In this document: one piece after another, positions 45,676 to 54,081 of the stretch | How the letters are laid out: each line of letters starts with the position of its first letter | Position numbering within the stretch: the stretch's first letter is position 1 | NCBI RefSeq assembly: GCF_937616625.2 | Contig: NC_065577.1 | Coordinates: 1,054,001-1,118,000 of the forward strand | Direction: 5' to 3' | Source: Mercurialis annua | Lineage: Eukaryota; Streptophyta; Magnoliopsida; Malpighiales; Euphorbiaceae | Length of the DNA: 64,000 bases | Notes under the pieces: generated by a model | Told to the model about the DNA's origin: nothing | The model's input: only the letters and a program-made list of their open reading frames with translations | Database searches by the model: none | Program-made: the position numbers and the translations under genes

Positions 45676-47577
45676 AATCTCTCCATCCTTTGTATCAGGT
45701 GAAAATATGACTTTGTAGCCAAAATTTTAAACCATTTGATGCTCGTTTCTAGTTTAGTTATCTTGTAAAGCATCATCCCCGGTGAAATATGATTGATTTC
45801 AAATGCTCGCGTCAATCTCCAGCTGGAGTAATTAGGGCTCTCCAAGCATTTTCTATGGTAGGCTACTATGTTCCATATTTTTGTCAATAATGAGAAGTTT
45901 GTGCAACTATGTTGATGCTTTTCCATTTGAATGTTGTAGTTGACTTGTCCAGAAGTTTATGCAGGCCAAACTTATTTCGATTTTAGCTTAAAACTGAGAT
46001 TAAAGAACCAAGTAAGATTTACTGAATTGCTTGAGCTGAAACATATAGATGAAAGTGCATTAATGGCAAATTTCGGGTTGGAGTTGCATCCTAACCATTT
46101 GATTCTAGTACTTTTGTATTGGTTTCTCAAGTTTCTTGTTACTTGCAAGCTAGATTGCTAATTGTTGATTTGGACGATGCTTTAACATAACCTGCAATTA
46201 GTATATCTATCTTTAAGCACAATGTCAAGAATGTGTTCCCAATGTTGATTTTTGATTCAAGTGTCGGCTCCAGTGATTTGGCCGCCCGCCTCGTTAGTAT
46301 GGTTGGTTCAGCTATTGCTACCGGAACCACCTCCGATTTTTCCGCTGCGTATTCCCCCTGTGCGTATTTACTCTCTCAAAGCATGTTTTTTTAATTTACG
46401 CTCTTCAGTTGCGTTGATTCTTGATTGACTATCGAACTGGTTATGATTAGAAAGGTTCTAGTGAGAGAATGATTTCTCTAATGCTAATTAGAAGCAAACT
46501 GCTGCATAGCACGGTATAGTTTACACAAATAAATGTGATGAGCAATTGTCTTTCAAAAGTCGGAATGAACTAGGGGTGAGCATTCAGCCGGTGCGGTTAA
46601 ACTAAACAGAGTTTTCCATGATCAAATTATTTTAGCTCTTTATCAAACCATTAACAAATGAAATGAACACAAATTAACTTAATTATTAAAATGTGAAAAA
46701 TATTTAACTAAACTGACCGAATTAATCGATTATCTCGGTTGAGTTTATGAGACTCAAAATGACACGTGTTAATTTATTAACTCATTGATATACTTAAACA
46801 GAGTAGAGAAGAATAAGAGTGCATTTTATAGAAGGTTCATATCTTGCCAATATTCAAATAATGATGAAATGAACATAACAAAAATCATAATAAGAACTTA
46901 ACATACTCAAAAAAAATTAAGATTAAAATTGGTATAAAACATAAAAATAAATCATATTTGGTTCTGCTCATCGTTTAGTAATCAAGAAGCAACAATTTAA
47001 CGTAAAAATAAAATTTATTTGAGCAACTTCAATATTCTCTTTATATGCAATACATTAAGATACAGTTCTGTATGTACAAACAAAATCTCTCAGGTAAGAT
47101 AAATGCAAATTTTCTTCAGAAAGAAAAATCACTAAAAAGTATTTGAATACATGAAAAAGGCATGCAAAAGAGAAAATAATAGTCTCATGAAACTTTTAAG
47201 CTTAGAGAATTCAAATTTCAACAAAAATGAACTTTCAATATCAAAATATATTAACTTAATAGTTTATCCATAGTCTGGTATCATAAATATTACTTTCGTG
47301 TTTCTTTTATATGATTTTTTAGATAAGTAATTGATGATGGTGGTTGTGGCGGATGTGGTGATGGCAGAGTATGTGATGATGGCGGGAAGGTTGACGGAGG
47401 AAGTGATAAGAAGATAATGGAAGTATTAAAATTTAGATATAGAAAGAAGAAGATGTCTCGAGATTAAGTTTATCTATAATTTTTTATTTTTGGCAATTTA
47501 GCATTTATATGTTTTAAATTTCATTTTATATAGTTTTTTTATTGCCACATAAGATAACTTGACACTGTGATTTGTTA
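45676..47577. other. Intergenic region after TIC21
   Basis: It holds the TIC21 3' UTR, then a short protein-like stretch at 46258-46365 of unknown origin. An AACCGA-type decayed repeat starts near 'aactaggggtgagcattcag' (46569-46750), and AT-rich sequence follows. No gene was defined. Confidence 0.45.
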
Positions 47578-49059
47578 GGCCTATTCACCAAAAAATGCCA
47601 AACCTTTGCGGTTTGCGTCAATTTTAGCCAAACCTTTAAAAACCACCATATTTAGCCAAACCTTATATGTTGTGTTTCTTTTTCAGCCATTTTTGAATCG
47701 AACCGGATTTATTGCTTATATGTCAGCCATGTCACTTCCAACTCATCAAAATTGGCTGACATGGCACATTTCAAATCACTAATCCAAACCTAAGCAAACC
47801 AAAGAGTAAATCAAATAAAACCAAATCTAACAAATCAAATCAATTCAAAATTTATTTTTAAAAACTCATAAATATTTTAAAAAATTAATATTAATTTATT
47901 TTATTTAATAAAATGATATGTATGTAATTAATTTAATTTTTTATTAAATAGATAAAATTGTAAAATTAAAATATTCAAAAAATCACAAATATTTTTCTCG
48001 CTAAGATGAACAGAACGAAATTTTTCCCTAATATTTTTCTCGCTAATTTTTCACCGAATCTACTCCGAAACACGAAAGTTCCCCGCCAACTCAAAGCGAC
48101 CGCCGAAACTTTTTTCGGCGGTCTTTCTCGACCTGTTCTTCCATGGAAGAACAGGCCTTGTTCTTCCATGGAAGAACAGAGGTCTGTTCTTCCCATGGAA
48201 GAACATCGCGATCTGTTCTTCCATGGGAAGAACAGATCTGGTCTGTTCTTCCATGGAAGAACAGATCGCGCTGTTCTTCCCCATGGAAGAACAAACCCGC
48301 GTCTGTTCTTCCATGGGAAGAACAGACCGGATCTGTTCTTCCATGGGAAGAACAGACCGGATCTGTTCTTCCCATGGAAGAACAGACGAGGGTCTGCTCT
48401 TCCATGGGAAGAGCAGCTTTTGTTCTTCCATGGAAGAACAGGGCCTGTTCTTCCATGGAAGACAGGTTGTGGAAGACGACCGCCGGAAAAAATTCTGGCG
48501 GTCGGTTTGATTTTTTTTTTGCGGCTAGAAAATTGTCGTTTTGGGATAGATTTAGAGAAAAAATTAGCGGTAATTAAAAAAAATTATATTAATTTTAGTT
48601 GATTTAATTTATATTTTTTATTTAACTAAAATTTATACAGAAATTAATTAAAATTTAATTTAACTAAATTTATTAGTCGGAGTGAATTTTAATCGGAATA
48701 AAAGAAATATTGAGATAATTAAGATTTATAATTTTAAATTAATTTTAATAAATTATTATAATAAATTTATTTATATTTAATTTAAAAAATAATTAATTAT
48801 TGAATTAATTTAATTTAATTGGATTTGGTTTTATTTGGTTTGATTTGGTTGGGTTAGTGGTTTAGGATATTGCCATGTCAGCCAATTTTGATGAGTTGGA
48901 AGTGACATGGCTGACACATAAGCAATAAATTCGGTTCGATTCAAAAATGGCTGAAAAAGAAACACAACATATAAGGTTTGGCTAAATATGGTGGTTTTTA
49001 AAGGTTTGCCTAAAATTGACCCAAACCGCAAAGGTTTGGCATTTTTTGGTGAATAAGCC
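47578..49059. mobile_element. Giant foldback (MULE-type) element with a central array of short palindromes
   Basis: A 1482-bp element that is one long inverted repeat. The left end ggcctattcaccaaaaaatg matches the reverse complement of the right end (ggcttattcaccaaaaaatg). Blocks such as cagccatgtcacttccaact and its inverse pair at about 250 bp inside, and the arms continue to the centre (cgaccgccgaaa...ttcggcgg; gaccgccggaaa...tctggcgg). Flanks gatttgtta (47569-47577) and tatttgtta (49060-49068) form a 9-bp duplication with one mismatch, the MULE pattern. The centre (48133-48466) is an array of 12 small palindromes. Frames up to 198 codons cross the array in several phases; they exist because the repeat lacks stops and are not genes. 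No transposase. Confidence 0.88.
48133..48466. repeat. Array of 12 short palindromes (tgttcttccatggaagaaca type)
   Basis: Twelve units of 20-25 bp, each a near-perfect palindrome around CCATGG or CCCATGG, separated by 0-9 bp spacers such as gatcgcg and gaccggat. Unit 1 is at 48133-48154. Unit 10 (48394-48416) reads ctgctcttcc...ggaagagcag, with both arms changed together relative to the others. The array is centred within about 20 bp of the element's midpoint. Confidence 0.92.
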
Positions 49060-49473
49060 TATTTGTTAATATAAGAGTTTAAATGTCCAGGTCATTTTTG
49101 TGATTAAAAATATTAGTGACTTAAGTGAGATGTGGCCTAAAAATTAGTGTCATTTTTGCACTTTTTCCTTTAAATGGGTGACCTTTCAAACTTAAAAAAA
49201 GGGAAGAGAATTAAATTATAGTTTTCAAGCTAGGTCTAAATTTTATATACAAGTGTTAAACATAAATTAACAGCGACAACAACAAACGGAAGTTGGAGCT
49301 GGGACAATAATGGTAGAAAAACTTTGTTCTCAGAGAGTTACTACTGATCAAGTAGGGCGACTGCCACAACTCGCCCCACTATTACAAATGTTTAATCGTA
49401 ATTAATAAAAAACGTAAAAATTGAATTTTAGACTAGTACAAGAACTTGCCAAATTTGAGAGCGATAAAATAAA

Positions 49474-49593
49474 ACGAAGTACTTTACAATGAAGAAGGAT
49501 GCAAATCCAAACTGCTTAGAGTATGGATGCAATAAAATTGTCTCGATTTACATATAATATCAAAAAATCAAACAAGTGCCCCTCTGCGATCAG
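49474..49593 (-). pseudogene. Truncated copy of an unidentified gene's 3' end
   Basis: This stretch (cgaagtactttacaatgaag to gtgcccctctgcgatcag) matches 51952-52080, the 3' UTR and last codons of the fragment described at 52058-52258, with a few differences. It stops abruptly at 49593, where a retrotransposon long-terminal-repeat end begins. It is therefore the older half of a duplication, interrupted by the retroelement. Confidence 0.75.
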
Positions 49594-49954
49594 TGATAGG
49601 AGTAAAATACTCCTATAATTAGAGTCGTTTATACTCGGTTTTTGTCACGTTTATTATGAATTATATTCATTATTTGGTGTTTTATGTGCTTGATAGTGTC
49701 TGTTAGTGTTTTAGTGAGAATTAGGTGGTTATCGAGTATTTGGAGCAATAACGACTAAGGATTATATGTTGATGTTAAAACGTTAGCTTGCGGAGAAAGA
49801 AATCCAAGTCCAAGAACGCCCGGACTCCCTTAACCGTGACCGAAGCAACTAACTTCTCAATGACCTCCGTCTTCGCTCTATCAACCTCAATTCCCTTTTC
49901 TGAAATCTTATGCCCAAGCACAACTTCTTTATCAACCATGAAATGATATTTCTC

Positions 49955-50413
49955 TCAATTTAACAACAAATTGGTCTCCTCACATCGTTTCAACACCCGT
50001 TCGAGATTCTCCAAACACATGTCAAAAGAATCACCAAAAACAGAAAAATCATCCATAAATACCTCCATTATGTCCTCGACCATGTCATTGAAGATTGAAG
50101 TCATGCAACGTTGAAAGGTTGCGGGGGCATTACACAATCCAAAGGGCATCCTCCTATAAGCAATTGTACCGTAAGGGAAAGTAAACGTTGTCTTCTCTTG
50201 GTCATCCGGAAAGATCAAAATTTGGTTGTAGCCGGAATAACCGTCGAGAAAACAATAGTATTTGTGACCCGCCACTATTTCAAGCATTTGATCAATAAAC
50301 GGTAGCGGGTAGTGATCTTTTCTAGCTTTCGCGTTCAATCTCCGGTAGTCGATACAAACTCTCCACCCGGTCACCGTTCTTGTAGAGATTTGTTCCCCCT
50401 TGTCATTTTCCAC
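49955..50413 (-). pseudogene. Ty3/gypsy reverse-transcriptase remnant
   Basis: A 152-codon open part of a reverse transcriptase. It has the fingers/palm blocks around WRVCIDYRRLNAKARKDHYP and MPFGLCNAPATFQRCM, and the active-site variant FMDDFSVFG that is usual in Ty3/gypsy. It is preceded by an in-frame stop near 50423 and followed by another at 49952. It is part of the element at 49594-51550. Confidence 0.92.
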
Positions 50414-50942
50414 AACTGTCGTTCATCCTTTCTTGGGTACACATTGAACCGGACTAACCCAACCACTATCCGAGATCGGATATATAATCCCGACGTCTAG
50501 AAGCTTCACTATTTCCTTGTGCACGACTTCTTTCATGCTAGGGTTCAATCTTCTTTGCCTTTGTGTACACTTCTTGGACTCATCTTCCAAGTGAATCTTA
50601 TGCATTACACTTGAGGGCTTATGCCTCGGATATCGGAAATTTGCCATCCCATAGCAACACATGACCCTTAACAACTTCCACAACCCGCTTCTCTTGAGCT
50701 TCTGATAGCTTATTAGAAATGATGATCGGTAGCGTCTTGTTCTCGCCCACAAAGGTGTACCATAGGTGACGTGGAAGTGGTTTCATTTCAACTTTAGGTG
50801 GTACCTCGGAAGACGGAGGTGTAACTCCCCCATTTTGACCAATTTTTTTGTCTCGGGCCCATCTTCCTCAGAATACTCATCATCGGGATCATCGGAATGA
50901 AAAACAACCCTTGAAACTTGCTCATTTTCCCTTTTTTCCATG

Positions 50943-51070
50943 CTTCTCGATCGAGAAGGCACCTGGGAATTGCTTCTCGATCGAGAAGCAAGGCTTTGGT
51001 AAGTTCTGCCGTTTTTCTCCAACGGTCTCGATCGAGAAGTTAAGGCTAAAGGAGCTTCTCGATCGAGAAG
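50943..51070. repeat. Four palindromes (cttctcgatcgagaag) in the gypsy linker
   Basis: Palindromes at 50943-50958, 50973-50988, 51026-51039 (one arm shorter) and 51055-51070 lie in the part of the polyprotein between protease and reverse transcriptase. In the coding frame they give repeated LLDREA/SRSRS-like residues. Confidence 0.9.
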
Positions 51071-51184
51071 GGCTGCCTTACTTGAAAAAAAATCACATTT
51101 TTCCATTGTTTCCCGATTGAATGCTTCCCCATTTTTCTTAAGTTGGTCCCTCACAAGCTCATCCACCATATCAATCCTCATACA

Positions 51185-51517
51185 CTATTCCTCCTCGATC
51201 GTACTCCTCATGACTTTCTTCATGTCGAATTCAACCGTCTCTTCATCAATTCTCAAGGTCAATTTCCCACCATGGACATTAATCAAAGCTCTTCCGGTGT
51301 TCATAAAGGGCCGCCCTAAGATCATTGGGCATTCCTTATCCACCGCATAATCCAAAATAACAAAGTCAACCGGAAATATGAACTTATCAACCTTTACAAG
51401 AACATCCTCGACAATCCCATAAGGTCTCTTCAAGGAATGATTCGCTAGTTGGAGTATCATCGAGGTGTTCTTCACGGTTTGCTCTTCACATAGTGTCCTG
51501 AAAAGAGTCAGAGGCAT
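51185..51517 (-). pseudogene. Ty3/gypsy retropepsin-region remnant
   Basis: A 110-codon frame with the end of the aspartic-protease fold typical of plant gypsy elements: LANHSLKRPYGIVEDVLVKV and CPMILGRPFMNTGRALINV. The catalytic DTG/DSG-like part is not in this frame, lying beyond the 51517 edge where the homology is lost. It is terminated by a stop at 51185. Confidence 0.85.
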
Positions 51518-51550
51518 GAGATTAATACTAGCACCTAGATCACATAAGCT

Positions 51551-51940
51551 AGCGTATTGTCATTGTTGCGGATGGATTTGTGCTCAACTGCCACTGTTTT
51601 GTAGATTTGTGTTGATTTTTGGTACACAAATTTTTTAAATTTGTTAGTCATATATTGAAATCTGTTACATTTAAACATTTGTTAGTTATAGGCAGAAATC
51701 TGTTAAATTTAAATAAGAACAAAGGATCAAAAAACTCCTCGAACTTAGAACAAAATATCAAACAGGCAAACTCATGAAACCAGATAAACAAATCACACCT
51801 ATGGCAAACCGGGTCAAACACACCCCTCACGCACCTTCGCCCGCTTCCACACCGCGTGTGAAACACTCTTTTCTGGTAAAAAAATCCAAAATAATTCTCA
51901 TAATTTTTTAAAGTTTTCAAATTCGTAAATAAACACATAA
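51551..51940. repeat. Partial direct copy of the intron/foldback segment at 52260-52640
   Basis: Both segments run from tgcg(g)atggatttgtgctc, through 'tttgttagttataggcagaa' and 'ggcaaaccgggtcaaacaca', to 'aaaaaatccaaaataat'. They are about 380 bp long and about 90 percent alike by eye. Together with 49474-49593 and 51952-52258 this shows a tandem duplication of a roughly 700-bp unit, the first copy of which was broken by the gypsy fragment. Confidence 0.8.
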
Positions 51941-52057
51941 TATTATCACTAACGAAGTACTTTACAATGAAGAAGGATGCAAATCCAAACCGCTTAGAGT
52001 AATAATGTGGATGCAACAAAATAATCTCTAATCAGATATACACGCAATGTCAAAAAA

Positions 52058-52258
52058 TCAAGCAGGTGCCCCTCCGCGATCAACAGCTTCTCTGGCACGA
52101 TCAACATCTCGATGACCTCTCCGTGCAACAGCAAGCTTGCACTCTACAGCAGAAGCAAGCTGCTGCTCATAGCTGGGCCTCAAGGCTGCCTGTAACGCTT
52201 TGAAAGCATCAACAATGGCTTTCTCAGATTTGACAATGTTTTCCTCCCGAGCTGCGTA
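52058..52258 (-). pseudogene. Last-exon fragment of an unidentified coiled-coil-like protein gene
   Basis: On the minus strand an acceptor-like 'aataacag' at 52259 is followed by an intact frame of about 66 codons. It includes AREENIVKSEKAIVDAFKAL and SYEQQLASAVECKLAVARR and ends DRAREAVDRGGAPA stop at 52058. The charged, Ala/Glu/Lys-rich pattern predicts a helix or coiled coil. I do not recognise the family. No earlier exons are found between 52260 and the L10 gene, so this is a fragment. The frame is undamaged, so the duplication or capture looks fairly recent, or a functional parent lies elsewhere. Confidence 0.6.
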
Positions 52259-52409
52259 CTGTTATTATTGCGATGGATTTGTGCTCAACTCCCACTGCTT
52301 TGTAGATTTGTGCTGATTTCTGGTACATAAATTTTTTACATTTGTTAGTCTAAATTAAAAACTGATACATTTAAACATTTGTTAGTTATAGGCAGAAATT
52401 TGTTAGATT

Positions 52410-53130
52410 TAAATATGAACAAAGGAACAAAAAACTCCTCGAACTTAGAATAAAATATCAAATAGGCAAACTTGTGAAACCAGATCAAAAAAATCACACA
52501 TATGGCAAACCGGGTCAAACACACCCCTCACGCACCCTCACCCGCTTTCACACCGCGTGTGAAACACTCTTTTTTGGTAAAAAAATCCAAAATAATCTTC
52601 ATAATTTTTTAAAATTTTCAAATTGGTACATAAATTTAAAAAAAAATTATTTTAATTTTAAATTTTCGAAAAAAGAGTAGTTACTCCTCCTCTTTGTGAA
52701 GAACAGACTCTGTTATTCTTGTTCTTCACGAAGGTGAAGAACAAGTGGTTTGTTCTTCACCTCCGTGAAGAACAATTTTGGTATTTTACTTGCGTGAAGA
52801 ACTAAACAGATCTGCTCCTCGGAAGAGGAGAATAAGTTTCTTTTCTTCTGGTGAGGAGGAGCAGCCTCCGAAATTTAAAAAAAAATTAAAAAATATTTTC
52901 GGTTGTTTCTAATGAGTTCATTGCTGTTAATGGTCGGAATCGAGTGGTTTTCAGTGAATGGATGGGTTATTTGTCCAGTTTTGGTATAGTTTAGGGGGAT
53001 AGTTTCTCTGGATAGTTTCTCTAATCTCTTCGGATTTTTTTTATCTATTTTCTCAACTATTTGACTTTTTTGATCTCTTTTCACGACCTTGTATTTCGTG
53101 CCAAGTTTAAGGAGTTTTTTTATTGAGCAT
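52410..53130. mobile_element. Decayed foldback element (GAACAAAGG family) with internal palindromes
   Basis: The left end gaacaaaggaacaaaaaact ccctcg-like resembles the termini of the elements at 14811 and 18784. The right end, read in reverse, gives ctcaataaaaaaactccttaaacttggc near 53085-53125. The arms match only in part (gtgaaa..agatcaaaaaa on both sides). Its middle holds short palindromes (52719-52775). A target duplication was not found. A partial copy of the left half is present at 51717-51940. Confidence 0.55.
52719..52775. repeat. Two palindromes (ttgttcttcac...gtgaagaacaa) in the second foldback element
   Basis: Perfect 11-bp arms with 4-base loops at 52719-52744 (loop gaag) and 52750-52775 (loop ctcc). 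Further decayed half-palindromes surround them (ctgctcctcggaagaggag near 52812, gtgaagaacagactctg near 52696). The outer word tgttcttc/gaagaaca is the same as in the array at 48133-48466. Confidence 0.85.
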
Positions 53131-53391
53131 TTTTAATAATTTTTTATTTATTAATTTTCTCACATAGCTAACGCACCACTAGTTTGTTGCACGACGGTGT
53201 CCTGCAATAATTTTTTCATTTGTTTTAATCAAAATTATCAAATACTTAGTTTACAACTTTACATCTAAAAACAAGTTATCATAAAAAAAATTCTCTGAAA
53301 TTTTCAATATTTTTCACCCTCCAATAACACAATACGATAAGATAAGCTCACAAAAAAAGACTCAAGCTTACACTAACCTCTATCACTCACC

Positions 53392-54081
53392 ATGGAAACA
53401 ACACTCCTCTCATCATTCCCATCTTCAAATTCATCTCAAACCCTAACCCAATTCCGCTCATTTCAAAACCCATTTCCCATCTCAACTCCCTTCAAAAAAC
53501 CCATATTTTACAAACCAATTTCAATCAACTCCGCCATTTCAAGAACCCGAAAAGAAGAGACAGTCGAAACGGTCAGAACCCAGTTAGAGAATTGCTACCT
53601 CGTAGCAGCCATCAAGTACACAGGCTTTACAGTGAAGCAGTTCCAAGAATTGAGACGGGCATTGCCCGAATCAACCAAGCTTCTCGTCGCGAAAAACACG
53701 CTGGTTTACAAGGCCATTGAAGGCACTCAATGGGAGGCTCTGAAGCCCTGTATGAAGGGCATGAACGCGTGGCTTTTCGTTCACACGGAGGAGATTCCTG
53801 AGGCGTTTAAGCCTTATAGGAGCTTTCAGAAGGAGAAAAAGCTGGAGGATAATGATTTTACGGGGGCGGTTTTTGAAGGGAAGTTTTATGGGCCTGGGGA
53901 GTTTAAGCAACTCGAAACTATGCCTTCGAGAGAGGAGATTTATGCGAAGATTTTGGGGGCGTTGCAGAGCCCTGCAATTGGGTTGGTTAGTACTTTGCAG
54001 GCTCCTGCTAGAGATGTGGTTATGGTGCTTAAAGCTTATGTGAAGAAGCTGGAGGATGAGAGTGGTGGTGGAGGGCAATAG
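53392..54081 (+). CDS. RPL10: 50S ribosomal protein L10, chloroplastic
   Basis: Single-exon gene of 229 residues with a Ser/Thr-rich transit leader (METTLLSSFPSSNSSQTLTQ) up to about residue 52. The L10 core follows: EETVETVRTQLENCYLVAAI, FTVKQFQELRRALPESTKLL, VAKNTLVYKAIEGTQWEALK and the C-terminal APARDVVMVLKAYVKKLED. L10 builds the base of the ribosomal stalk and anchors L7/L12 in the plastid ribosome. It lacks introns, as in the Arabidopsis gene I remember. A second, damaged copy follows 2.7 kb downstream in the same orientation, so this is a tandem pair. The start at 53392 is the first ATG of the frame and gives the expected length. Confidence 0.96.
   Translation: METTLLSSFPSSNSSQTLTQFRSFQNPFPISTPFKKPIFYKPISINSAISRTRKEETVETVRTQLENCYLVAAIKYTGFTVKQFQELRRALPESTKLLVAKNTLVYKAIEGTQWEALKPCMKGMNAWLFVHTEEIPEAFKPYRSFQKEKKLEDNDFTGAVFEGKFYGPGEFKQLETMPSREEIYAKILGALQSPAIGLVSTLQAPARDVVMVLKAYVKKLEDESGGGGQ

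Larger units (their letters stand above)
49594..51550 (-). mobile_element. Ty3/gypsy retrotransposon fragment (protease and reverse transcriptase), decayed
   Basis: Minus-strand remnant of a Ty3/gypsy polyprotein. From 51517 down are a retropepsin-region frame, a linker frame with palindromic repeats, and a reverse-transcriptase region down to about 49800. It then passes abruptly into a long-terminal-repeat-like end whose last bases, read on this strand, are ctcctatca at 49594. Gag, RNase H, integrase and a second terminal repeat are missing. Stop codons and frame changes (for example near 51183, 50770 and 50420) show it is dead. It has inserted in, and partly replaced, a duplicated gene fragment. 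Confidence 0.85.

Noticed and set aside
48133..48466. CRISPR array
   Set aside because: The regular palindromes might suggest one, but spacers are 0-9 bp and not unique, the setting is a plant nuclear transposon, and no cas genes exist.
48006..48602. Long open frames (up to 198 codons) with repeated CSSMEEQ/FFHGRT-type residues
   Set aside because: They run through the palindrome array in several frames on both strands at once. The repeat simply lacks stop codons. There is no start context, no known domain, and the element is non-coding.
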